A stretch of DNA of 64,000 bases from RYN-230 sp963837515 (lineage in GTDB: Bacteria; Actinomycetota; Actinomycetes; Streptosporangiales; Streptosporangiaceae), in NCBI GenBank assembly GCA_963837515.1, contig CAWINT010000011.1, positions 1 through 64,000 of the forward strand. The letters are read 5' to 3'. The position numbers and the translations under genes were made by a program. The notes below the pieces were generated by a model that worked only from the letters and a program-made list of their open reading frames with translations, searched no databases and was not told the DNA's origin. Of this stretch, positions 15,409 to 22,945 are shown piece after piece (the first letter of the stretch is position 1; every line of letters begins with the position of its first letter).

Positions 15409-16419
15409 TCACCCGCCCGCCCGGGCTGGGGCTGGGCGGCCGGTCAGCACCGGCTGGACCCGGCCGCCGGCCGCCGTGGCGGACAGCTCCCCGGGCCGGG
15501 AGCGGAACCATTCCGCGGTCCGCTGCAATCCCTCCGCCGGGCCGATCTCCGGCGTCCAGCCGAGTAGCTGGCGGGCCCGGGTGATATCCGGGCACCGGCG
15601 GACCGGGTCATCGACCGGAAGCGGGTGATATTCGACCGGCGACTCCGATCCCGTCACCCGCAGCACGAGCTGGGCGAAGTCGGCGACCGTGAATTCTTCG
15701 GGATTCCCCAGGTTGAGTGGGCCGTGCTCGGACGACTCGATCATCGCCACGATTCCCCGGACAAGGTCGGCCACGTAGCAGAAGCTCCTGGTCTGGCTCC
15801 CGTCCCCGTAAATCGTCAGCGGCTCCCCGGCCAGCGCCTGGGTGATGAAGTTGCTGACGATGCGGCCGTCGCGCGCGCTCATCCGTGGCCCATAGGTGTT
15901 GAAGATGCGGACGATACCGCTGTTCAGGCCCCGGGCGCTGCGGTAGGCGGTGGTCAATGCCTCCGCGAACCTCTTCGACTCGTCGTAGACGCTGCGCGGG
16001 CCGATGGGATTGACGTTGCCCCAGTAATCCTCCCGCTGCGGGTGCACGGCCGGGTCGCCGTAGACCTCGCTGGTGGAGGCGAGGATGAACCGGGCACCGT
16101 TGCGTTCGGCCAATCGCGCTGCGTTCTCGGTGCCCCGGCTGCCCACGGCCAGCGTCTCCAGTGGCAGCCGCTGGTAATCGGGGGGCGAGGCCGGGCTGGC
16201 CAGGTGAGCGACGACGTCCAGGTGGCCGGGGACGTTCAGCCCGGCGCTGACGTCGGCCTCGGTCATCGTGAACCCGGCCCGGTCGAGCAGGTGCGCGACG
16301 TTCTCCAGTCGGCCCGTGGCGAAGTTGTCGGCGCAGACAACCGTGTCCCCCCGGCCGATGAGCGCATCACACAGATGCGAGCCGAGAAAACCGGCTCCGC
16401 CGGTCACGAGCACGCGCAT
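15409..16419 (-). CDS. NAD-dependent epimerase/dehydratase, UDP-glucuronate decarboxylase-like
   Basis: About 336 residues, extended SDR. Starts with the NAD motif VLVTGGAGFLGSHLCDAL. ASTSEVYGDPAVHPQ carries the Ser/Thr element, and GPRSVYDESKRFAEAL holds the YxxxK catalytic pair in the exact form seen in UDP-xylose synthases. GIVRIFNTYGPRM and the YGDGSQTRSFCYVADLVRG region also match UXS. It probably converts UDP-glucuronate to UDP-xylose or a related sugar for surface glycans. ATG 16419 follows a GGGGG site; the longer frame to 16482 has no better site. No glycosyltransferases are adjacent. Confidence 0.88.
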   Translation of the reverse strand: MRVLVTGGAGFLGSHLCDALIGRGDTVVCADNFATGRLENVAHLLDRAGFTMTEADVSAGLNVPGHLDVVAHLASPASPPDYQRLPLETLAVGSRGTENAARLAERNGARFILASTSEVYGDPAVHPQREDYWGNVNPIGPRSVYDESKRFAEALTTAYRSARGLNSGIVRIFNTYGPRMSARDGRIVSNFITQALAGEPLTIYGDGSQTRSFCYVADLVRGIVAMIESSEHGPLNLGNPEEFTVADFAQLVLRVTGSESPVEYHPLPVDDPVRRCPDITRARQLLGWTPEIGPAEGLQRTAEWFRSRPGELSATAAGGRVQPVLTGRPAPARAGG

Positions 16420-16508
16420 GTATCCCCCTGATTGGGCCTGGTCGACGTCATCGCCGGTACTTCCCGCAGATGCCCGGTTCATGACCTGGTCCGCCCCCGG
16501 ACCCTGGA

Positions 16509-17081
16509 TCAGGTTAGCGCGGGCGGCACCACCACGATCATCGTCAGCGAGACCGGCGCCGGCCCGTCGTTACGGTAGGCGTGCGGCAGGCCGCCGGAGA
16601 ACCGGGCGCATTCGCCCGCGCCGACCTGATAGGGGACGCCGGCCACGGTCAGGGTCAGCGTGCCCTGCTGGACCCAGATCAGTTCCCGGGTGGCGGCCGT
16701 GTGCGCCTCGCCGCCCCAGCCTTCGCCCGGCTGCACGGTCCAGTGCCACAGTTCCGTCGCCCACGGCGGCTGCGTCGCGGCCAGGATGGTGCCGGTCCCA
16801 CCGTGCGGGCCCTGCCACAGCCGCCGTGCCTCGGACGGCCCGCTGATCCGCACACCCGGCTCGGCCGCCGTCTCCACCAGGCGGGTCAGTGGCACGCCGA
16901 ACGCATCGCCCACCTTGGCCAGCGTGCCCAGGTTGGGGTTGGACCGGCCCTGTTCCAGGGCGACCAGCACGCCCTTGCTGACGCCGGAGCGCGCCGCCAG
17001 GTGGTCCAGTGACCAGCCCCGCTCTGCCCGGAGCGACTGCAGAGTGCGGGAAAGCGCGCCGGTGATGTCCGCTGAGGTCAT
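16509..17081 (-). CDS. XRE-family regulator with C-terminal cupin domain
   Basis: A 190-residue protein. Residues 10-65 form a Cro/CI helix-turn-helix (LRAERGWSLDHLAARSGVS, LVALEQGRSNPNLGTLAKV). Residues 110-185 form a cupin barrel (GGEAHTAATRELIWVQQGTL, GECARFSGGLPHAYRND). This arrangement is common in regulators of amino-acid or drug transporters. It is divergent from the EamA transporter, and a 12-bp palindrome lies between the two starts, so it probably controls that transporter and itself. The effector is unknown. Confidence 0.9.
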   Translation of the reverse strand: MTSADITGALSRTLQSLRAERGWSLDHLAARSGVSKGVLVALEQGRSNPNLGTLAKVGDAFGVPLTRLVETAAEPGVRISGPSEARRLWQGPHGGTGTILAATQPPWATELWHWTVQPGEGWGGEAHTAATRELIWVQQGTLTLTVAGVPYQVGAGECARFSGGLPHAYRNDGPAPVSLTMIVVVPPALT

Positions 17082-17113
17082 CTGTCATCCGTCCCAGCTG
17101 GGGTCCGGTCAGT

Positions 17114-17125
17114 ATAGTGAACTAT
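17114..17125. promoter_or_regulatory. Candidate operator of the XRE-cupin regulator
   Basis: Perfect palindrome ATAGT-GA-ACTAT, 33 bp upstream of the regulator start, in an AT-rich patch between divergent genes. A partial repeat TAGTGCAT follows at 17127. The site also argues that the EamA gene starts downstream of the in-frame GTG at 17117. Its use by the regulator is inferred. Confidence 0.5.
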
Positions 17126-17179
17126 GTAGTGCATCAAACCGACCGACCGGCCGACATCCCCGGTTGTCTGGAGCGCCCC

Positions 17180-18022
17180 GTGGTCATCGTCTTCGCCCTG
17201 GCGGCCGCCGTGCTGACCGGGAGCGCCGATTTTCTCGGCGGTGCCGCGTCCCGGCGCCGCTCCTCGCTTTCCATCCTGGCCATTTCTGCTCCCGCGGGTG
17301 CGCTGCTGCTGCTCGTGGCGGCCCTGGTGGCGGGCGGCCCGGTCCGGCTGGCCGGGCTGCCCTGGGCGGCGGTCGCCGGGGCGGCCGGCGGCTCCGGTCT
17401 CATCATCTTCTACGCCGCGCTGGCCGCGGGCCCGATGCGGCTGGTCGCGCCGGTGGCAGCGCTGACGTCCACCGCGCTGCCGGTGGGGGTGGCGATAGCC
17501 GGCGGGGAGCGCCCCGGCCCGCTGGTCTACCTGGGCGGGGGCGTCTGCCTGCTGGCCACCGTGCTGGTGAGCGTGGACGGTGGCGTCCCGGCCCGGCCGG
17601 CCCGGACGGCCCGGGGACTGGTGCAGGCCACCGTCGCCGGTATCGCGTTCGGCTGCTTCTACCTGTGCATGCGCAACGCGGGGGCCACCGGCGTGCTGTG
17701 GCCGGGTGCGGTCGCCCGGCTGGCCGGGGCGGCCATCCTCGGCACCGCTGCCGCCTGGGCCGGAGCGCCCCCGGCCTGGCGGGGCGCGGGCGGGCCGCTG
17801 CTAAGCGCCGCGGTGGCCGCCGGGGTGCTGGATGCCACGGCCAACCTGTGCTACCTGCTGGCCATCCGGGCGGGCCTGTTCGGTGTCGCGGTCGTGCTGA
17901 CCTCGCTGTACCCGGCGGTGACCGTGCTGCTGGCCCGGCTCGTCCTGGGCGAGCGGATGCGGCCGTGGCAGCTGGCCGGGCTGCTGCTGGCCGTTGCCGG
18001 GATCGCGGCGGTCGGTGCCTGA
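17180..18022 (+). CDS. EamA/DMT-family transporter
   Basis: About 280 residues with ten hydrophobic segments in two EamA repeats (for example IFALAAAVLTGSADFLGG-like first helix, and LYPAVTVLLARLVLGERM, the hallmark end of the second repeat). Drug/metabolite superfamily members export amino acids or other small metabolites. The GTG at 17180, with GGAG upstream, is preferred to the GTG at 17117, which lies inside the operator. It is probably controlled by the divergent XRE-cupin gene. Substrate unknown. Confidence 0.88.
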   Translation: MVIVFALAAAVLTGSADFLGGAASRRRSSLSILAISAPAGALLLLVAALVAGGPVRLAGLPWAAVAGAAGGSGLIIFYAALAAGPMRLVAPVAALTSTALPVGVAIAGGERPGPLVYLGGGVCLLATVLVSVDGGVPARPARTARGLVQATVAGIAFGCFYLCMRNAGATGVLWPGAVARLAGAAILGTAAAWAGAPPAWRGAGGPLLSAAVAAGVLDATANLCYLLAIRAGLFGVAVVLTSLYPAVTVLLARLVLGERMRPWQLAGLLLAVAGIAAVGA

Positions 18023-18041
18023 GGCCGGGGCGCGCGCAGAC

Positions 18042-18082
18042 TCGTGCTGCCGGACGATCACTGGGATCGTCCGGCAGCACGA
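18042..18082. terminator. Bidirectional terminator hairpin
   Basis: Perfect 18-bp inverted repeat (18042-18059 and 18065-18082) with a 5-nt loop ACTGG, sitting between the converging ends of the EamA gene (18022) and the PH-domain gene (18116). There is no T-run on either side. Position and perfect pairing make a shared terminator the likely role. Confidence 0.85.
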
Positions 18083-18115
18083 ACCCCGGGGAAGGGGGCG
18101 GAAGAAAGCTGGGGC

Positions 18116-18778
18116 TCAGTCGTCGCTGAGGTTCCGGTTCTCCACCAGGGTGTCACCGGACACGGTCTTCCGCCCGCCGCACAGCGGGCACAGCCGGGGG
18201 AGGTCCTGCCCGTCCTCGGTGTGGATGGTGATCAGCCCCTGGCCGTCGCACTGCGGGCAGGGGATCTGCTCTGCCGGGAAGATCAGGTTCATGATCTCCA
18301 GATAGAGCTGCTCCGGGTAGGGCACGTGGTCGATGCGCCGCAGCGCCTGGTCCTGGCCGGCCGATTCCAGGATGAACGTCCCGTAGCCGAACAGGCGGCC
18401 CGACTGGGATCGCTGGAAGCTCATGTCGGTGACCTTGGTCAGCGGCATCATCGCGACCTTGCGGGTGAAAACCCCGCTCGCTTCGAGCAGCCGCTGCGAG
18501 GTGACCACGAAATAGTCCTCGGACCACTCCCAGGTCTTGAAGGCCAGGTAGAACAGTGCGATCGCGCAGAGCACCAGCAGCACGAGCCAGGCGTGCGCGA
18601 CGTGGCTCAGGACGGTGGTGCCCAGCACCAGCGCGGCCAGGACCGCGCCCAGGGCGATCGCGATCGGCCGGATCAGTACCGCCGGGTGCTTGCGTACCGT
18701 GATGACCTGGCTTTCACGTGGCAGCAGGTACTTGTTTACCGAGGCGGGGCCCGCGTTGTGCGGTGCGATCAGCCTCAT
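18116..18778 (-). CDS. Membrane PH-domain (bPH2) protein with C-terminal zinc ribbon
   Basis: A 220-residue protein. Two hydrophobic helices at about residues 35-80 are followed by a bacterial PH-like domain (DYFVVTSQRLLEASGVFTRK, MPLTKVTDMSFQRSQ, YGTFILESAGQDQALRRID). The tail carries two CxxC pairs (CPQCDGQG and CPLCGGRK), a DnaJ-like zinc ribbon unusual for plain YdbS-type proteins. Membrane-bound adaptor function is inferred. A 51-residue membrane protein is encoded 7 bp upstream, so the two form an operon. Confidence 0.85.
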   Translation of the reverse strand: MRLIAPHNAGPASVNKYLLPRESQVITVRKHPAVLIRPIAIALGAVLAALVLGTTVLSHVAHAWLVLLVLCAIALFYLAFKTWEWSEDYFVVTSQRLLEASGVFTRKVAMMPLTKVTDMSFQRSQSGRLFGYGTFILESAGQDQALRRIDHVPYPEQLYLEIMNLIFPAEQIPCPQCDGQGLITIHTEDGQDLPRLCPLCGGRKTVSGDTLVENRNLSDD

Positions 18779-18785
18779 GACCGCC

Positions 18786-18941
18786 TCAGAGGGAGTTGAA
18801 GAAGGTAGCGATGGAGTTTCCGGCGCTCTTCAGGCCGTTGAGAAGGTTGTGCACCGCATGCCCCGCTGCCGCCGGTTGTGTCACCAGGTAGAACGCTATA
18901 AAGATCACGATCGCCCAAGTAATTATCGGCTTGAGCTTCAT
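18786..18941 (-). CDS. 51-residue single-span membrane protein
   Basis: A short gene found by reading the minus strand: MKLKPIITWAIVIFIAFYLV, then TQPAAAGHAVHNLLNGLKSA, ending FFNSL. The first 21 residues are one membrane helix with a basic start; the rest is amphipathic. A clear GGGAG site lies 7-11 bp before the ATG. The stop is 7 bp from the PH-domain gene, so they are probably co-transcribed and work together at the membrane. I recall similar short proteins in other actinomycetes, but have no function to offer. Confidence 0.75.
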   Translation of the reverse strand: MKLKPIITWAIVIFIAFYLVTQPAAAGHAVHNLLNGLKSAGNSIATFFNSL

Positions 18942-19268
18942 GGTCAACTCCCAGGTCGCGTGTGCGCCAGTCTGTTAGCTCAGCTTAGCCCAGAGTAATT
19001 GCTTTACCAATCCTTACGATCGGCAAGCGTCTACCGTACCTTGATCCCCGGCTGTGACCTCACTCACTCGCCGGGGCGGCGGGAAAATTGCTGACATACC
19101 GGTCAACCTGCGCCCCCGGCACCCCACGACGATACGTGCGTACCTGATTGCACCGTGTGAGTAACTCTTCTCGCAGGTCACAGACTACCGCCGACGGGCG
19201 GGATTGGCGTACAGGCACGCTGGCGATCTGACACCATTCCTGCTGGGACGGCGCTGGGTGAGGTGACG
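18942..19268. other. Intergenic region between divergent operons
   Basis: About 320 bp with no open frame of coding character. It must hold the divergent promoters of the small membrane protein operon and the tadA operon. The part near 18960-19030 is AT-richer. No clear palindrome or riboswitch was seen. Confidence 0.5.
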
Positions 19269-19760
19269 ATGACGGATGTGAATGGCGGCAACGTCGCCGT
19301 GATCGTCTACCGTGAGGACGACGTGTGGGAGACCGAAATCCTGCCCGTGGCCCTCACCGAGGACCTGGCGGGCCTGATCCACGCCCTGCGGCAGCAGCCC
19401 AGCATCGGCGGCACCATCGGGCTGGTGGCCGTGGGCGACGACTTCTTCGTCCTGCTGCGGCTGCTGGGCGGTCAGGTGTCCCTCTTCCTGTCCGACCTGA
19501 CCGCGGCGGTGGACTGGCCGCTGGCCCGGCAGGTGCTCGAGTACCTGGACATCCCGATCCCCGGCGAGGACGACCTCGACCAGGTGCTGCCGGCCGGGGA
19601 CATGTCGATCTTCGCAGACCTTGGTGTGGACGAGATGGACCTGGGTTCGCTGTCCGGGGACCTGGACATGTTCCCGGACGAGGCGCTGGCCAGCGTCGCC
19701 CGGCGGCTCGGCTTCGGCCACGCGCTGGACCGGGCGCTCGACGCCGTCCTGGGGCCGTGA
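19269..19760 (+). CDS. tRNA adenosine deaminase-associated protein
   Basis: About 163 residues, the TIGR03941-type protein encoded just before tadA in many actinomycetes. Typical parts: VAVIVYREDDVWETEILP, LTEDLAGLIHALRQQP, FVLLRLLGGQVSLFLSDLTAA and an acidic stretch DIPIPGEDDLDQVLPAGD. Role unproven; the conserved linkage suggests it supports TadA. An in-frame GTG at 19263, two codons upstream of the ATG, is an alternative start. The tadA start is 25 bp downstream. Confidence 0.88.
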   Translation: MTDVNGGNVAVIVYREDDVWETEILPVALTEDLAGLIHALRQQPSIGGTIGLVAVGDDFFVLLRLLGGQVSLFLSDLTAAVDWPLARQVLEYLDIPIPGEDDLDQVLPAGDMSIFADLGVDEMDLGSLSGDLDMFPDEALASVARRLGFGHALDRALDAVLGP

Positions 19761-19785
19761 AAAGCCGGCCGGGCCGGCCCTCCCG

Positions 19786-20295
19786 GTGAGCACCGGCTAC
19801 GCGGCCGGCTTCGAGCCCGCGATGCGGGCCGCCCTGGCCGAGGCGGCCGCCGCGGCCCGGGAACGTCCGGCCGATGTCCCGGTCGGCGCCGTGCTGCTCG
19901 ACGCGGCCGGGACTGTCGTCGGGCGGGGCCACAACGAGCGGGAGAAGACTCAGGACCCGACCGCGCACGCCGAGGTGCTGGCCATCCGGGCCGCGGCGCG
20001 GGCCCGGGGCGGCTGGCGGCTGGACGACTGCACCCTGGTGGTGACCCTGGAGCCGTGCACGATGTGCGCCGGCGCGGCGCTTGCGGCCCGGATCCCCCGG
20101 CTGGTGTACGGCGCGGCCGACCCGCGGGCCGGCGCGGCCGGGTCGCTGTGGGACGTGCTGCGCGACCGCCGGCTGGACCAGCCGGCCGAGGTCGTCGGGG
20201 GGGTGCTGGCCGCGGACTGCGCGGCGCTGCTGCGCGGCTTCTTCGCCGCCCGCCGCCCGGCGGCTGATCCCGCGGCACCGCCAGATAACGGCTGA
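19786..20295 (+). CDS. tadA: tRNA-specific adenosine-34 deaminase
   Basis: About 169 residues, cytidine-deaminase fold. TAHAEVLAIRAAARARGG holds the zinc His and proton-shuttle Glu (HAE), and LEPCTMCAGAALAARIPR the PCxxC zinc ligands. VYGAADPRAGAAGSLWDVL is the TadA-specific segment. It converts A34 to inosine in tRNA-Arg(ACG). GTG 19786 is chosen because the longer open frame overlaps the upstream partner gene. The C-terminal 20 residues are a loose Arg/Ala/Pro tail. Confidence 0.93.
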   Translation: MSTGYAAGFEPAMRAALAEAAAAARERPADVPVGAVLLDAAGTVVGRGHNEREKTQDPTAHAEVLAIRAAARARGGWRLDDCTLVVTLEPCTMCAGAALAARIPRLVYGAADPRAGAAGSLWDVLRDRRLDQPAEVVGGVLAADCAALLRGFFAARRPAADPAAPPDNG

Positions 20296-20341
20296 GTCAG
20301 TATCGCCGGCCCACTGGCCCCGGTCAGGTAGGCTCGGCGGC

Positions 20342-20431
20342 GGTGGAGTCGCCTAGTGGCCGAGGGCGCACGCCTCGAAAGCGTGTGAGGGGGCAACCCC
20401 TCCGTGGGTTCAAATCCCACCTCCACCGCCA
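20342..20431 (+). tRNA. tRNA-Ser (CGA)
   Basis: Acceptor arms GGTGGAG (20342-20348) and CTCCACC (20421-20427) pair perfectly, with G as discriminator and CCA encoded. The anticodon loop CTCGAAA within the stem CACGC/GCGTG gives anticodon CGA. A long variable arm (GGGGG...CCCC) is typical of tRNA-Ser, and the T-arm reads GTGGGTTCAAATCCCAC. Confidence 0.97.
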
Positions 20432-20466
20432 CTGCCGTGGGACGATGCGCAGCCGGTCGCAGCCGG

Positions 20467-22878
20467 TCAGCCTTGCGATGACCTCCTGGTCCCAGTTCCG
20501 GTCTCAGTTGAGGTCCCGGACGGTAGCCAGCGGCGATGAACCGTCTCGTCCACCCCATTCTTGAGCAGGTGCAATCTGGGCTTCGGTTCTTCGGCCCGCC
20601 CGGTTTGCGGACGGCGCGAACCGGCCTGCCACGGCAGCGGCCACTCGGCTCCGGGGCCGGCGTAGCCTTGCTCGGCGGCGGCGTGCAGCGTCCAGTTCGG
20701 GTCGTACAGGTGCGCGCGACCCAGCAGGCATAGGTCCGCGCGGCCGGCCAGCACGATGGAGTTGACGTCGTCGTAGGACGAAATCACGCCGACCGCCATG
20801 GTCGCGATCCCGGTCTCGTTGCGGATCCGGTCGGCGAAGGGCGTCTGGTACGAGCGGCCGAACGCGGGCTTCTCATCCGGATGTACCTGGCCGGTCAACA
20901 CGTCGATCACGTCCGCCCCGGCGGCGGCGAAGGCGCAGGCGATCTTGACCGACTCCTCGGCGGTGATGCCGTGGGCACACCAGTCGGTGGCCGAGATCCG
21001 GACGCTCATCGGCCGCTCCTGCGGCCACACGTCTCGCATCGCGCGGAAGACCTCGAGCGGGAACCGCAGCCGCGCCTGGAGCGATCCGCCGTAGCGGTCC
21101 GTGCGGTGGTTCGTCAGCGGTGAGATAAACGATGACAACAGGTAGCCGTGCGCGCAATGCAGTTCCAGCAGGTCAAACCCGGCGCCCGCGGCCCGCGCAG
21201 CAGCGTCGGCGAACTGTCGCTTAAGCTCAGCGAGATCGTCGGCGGTGAGTTCCCGGGGAATCTGGTTTACCCCCTCGCGGTAGGGCAGCGGCGACGGCGC
21301 GACAACCGGCCAGTTGCCCTCCGGCAGCGGTTCGTCGATTCCTTCCCACATCAGCCGGGTCGAGCCCTTGCGGCCCGAATGCCCGACCTGAATGCCGATC
21401 TTCGCCGTGGTCTCGCGGTGCACGAAGTCGGTGATCCGGTGCCACGCCTGGGCCTGTTCATCGGTGTAGATGCCGGTGCAGCCGAGCGTGATCCGGCCGA
21501 TATCGGAAACGCACACCATCTCCGTCATGACGAGGCCGGCGCCGCCGAGGGCCTTTCCGCCGAGATGCACGAGATGGAAGTCGTTCGGCATGCCTTCGCG
21601 AGCTCGGTACATGTCCATCGGCGAGACGACGACCCGGTTGCTCACCTCCAGACCGCGCAACCGGAACGGCTGGAACATCGGTGGCCGCACCTCGCCGTCG
21701 CCGTTGCCCCGCTGTTTTTCGTGCCCGGCGAACCAGGCGTCGGCGGTGTCGGCGAACTCAGGGTCGCGGACCCGGAGATTGTCGTAGGTGACCCGGCGGC
21801 TGCGGGTCAGGATGTTGAACGCGAACTGCACCGGGTCCTGGTGCACGTACTGCCCCAGGTTCTCGAACCACTCGAGGCTGGCCTGCGCGGCCCGCTGGGT
21901 GGACAGGACGACCGGTCGCCGCTCGGCCTCATAGGCGAGCAGCGCCCGCTCGACATCGGGCTGCTCGTGCAAGGACGCGGCGAGCGCCAGCGCGTCCTCC
22001 ATCGCGAGCTTCGTGCCCGAACCGATCGAGAAATGCGCCGTGTGCGCGGCGTCGCCGAGCAGGATGATGTTTCCTTGCCGCCATCGCTCGTTGCGCACGG
22101 TCGTGAAACTGACCCACTTCGAGTTGTTAACGAGCAATATGGCGTCGCCCAGCACACCGCCGAACAGCTCCCGGATGAGCTCCACTGACTTCTCGTCCGA
22201 CTCGCCCGGCGCGAACTGCTGCGCGGCGAAGGCATCGAAGCCGGCCCGCCGCCACACCGCGTCCGCCATCTCGACGATGAAGGTGCTGCCGCGCGCGTCG
22301 AACGGGTAACCGTGGATCTGCATTACGCCGTGCGGCGTCTGCTCGATGTAGAACTTGAATGCGTCGAACACCTTGTCGGTACCGAGCCACATATAGCGGC
22401 ACTGGCGGACTTCGAGCGAGGGCCGGAAGGTGCCGGCGTGGCGAGCGCGCACCGCCGAGTTCACCCCGTCGGCGGCCACGACGAGGTCGTAGTCCGCCGC
22501 CACCTGGTCGACGTCCGGCGCGAGCGTGCAGAACCGCAGTTCCACGCCCAGCTCGCGGCACCGCTGTTGCAGGATCTGCAGCAGCCGCTTGCGGCTCATC
22601 GCGGCGAAACCGTGCCCGCCGCTGGTGAACACCTGGCCGCGGAAGTGGATGTCGATGTCGTCCCAGCGGGCGAAATCCTGCTCCATCTGCCGGTAGATCG
22701 ACTCGTCGGCGTGCTCGATGCCGCCGAGTGTCTCGTCCGAGAACACCACGCCGAAGCCGAAGGTGTCGTCCGCGGCATTGCGCTCCCAGACCGTGATCTC
22801 GTCGGCAGGGCTCAGTTGCTTGGCGAGGGCGGCGAAGTACAGCCCTCCCGGGCCACCGCCGACCACTGCGATCCGCAT
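20467..22878 (-). CDS. Fused FAD monooxygenase / old-yellow-enzyme reductase acting on an aromatic acyl-CoA (salicylyl-CoA 5-hydroxylase or 2-aminobenzoyl-CoA monooxygenase/reductase type)
   Basis: An 803-residue fusion. Residues 1-375 are a group A flavin monooxygenase (VVGGGPGGLYFAALAKQL FAD motif; GNIILLGDAAHTAHFSIGSG second FAD motif). Residues 400-750 are an old-yellow-enzyme barrel (LGGKALGGAGLVMTEMVCVS, GFDLLELHCAHGYLLSSFIS, LTNHRTDRYGGSL). This fusion is known from salicylyl-CoA 5-hydroxylase and 2-aminobenzoyl-CoA monooxygenase/reductase, which hydroxylate and then reduce the ring. The adjacent CoA ligase and beta-oxidation genes fit either substrate; RidA nearby favours an amino-substituted one. 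The Arg/Ser/Thr-rich last 50 residues look non-conserved. Confidence 0.9.
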   Translation of the reverse strand: MRIAVVGGGPGGLYFAALAKQLSPADEITVWERNAADDTFGFGVVFSDETLGGIEHADESIYRQMEQDFARWDDIDIHFRGQVFTSGGHGFAAMSRKRLLQILQQRCRELGVELRFCTLAPDVDQVAADYDLVVAADGVNSAVRARHAGTFRPSLEVRQCRYMWLGTDKVFDAFKFYIEQTPHGVMQIHGYPFDARGSTFIVEMADAVWRRAGFDAFAAQQFAPGESDEKSVELIRELFGGVLGDAILLVNNSKWVSFTTVRNERWRQGNIILLGDAAHTAHFSIGSGTKLAMEDALALAASLHEQPDVERALLAYEAERRPVVLSTQRAAQASLEWFENLGQYVHQDPVQFAFNILTRSRRVTYDNLRVRDPEFADTADAWFAGHEKQRGNGDGEVRPPMFQPFRLRGLEVSNRVVVSPMDMYRAREGMPNDFHLVHLGGKALGGAGLVMTEMVCVSDIGRITLGCTGIYTDEQAQAWHRITDFVHRETTAKIGIQVGHSGRKGSTRLMWEGIDEPLPEGNWPVVAPSPLPYREGVNQIPRELTADDLAELKRQFADAAARAAGAGFDLLELHCAHGYLLSSFISPLTNHRTDRYGGSLQARLRFPLEVFRAMRDVWPQERPMSVRISATDWCAHGITAEESVKIACAFAAAGADVIDVLTGQVHPDEKPAFGRSYQTPFADRIRNETGIATMAVGVISSYDDVNSIVLAGRADLCLLGRAHLYDPNWTLHAAAEQGYAGPGAEWPLPWQAGSRRPQTGRAEEPKPRLHLLKNGVDETVHRRWLPSGTSTETGTGTRRSSQG

Positions 22879-22945
22879 CGTCGCTCCCTACTGACGCATC
22901 GTTTCGATCAATGACGGCCGTCGTGCGCGCGGGGTCGCGCGGCGC

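Noticed and set aside
19155..19190. CRP-like site TGTGA...TCACA
   Set aside because: The spacing between half-sites is far longer than the 6-8 bp of CRP sites.
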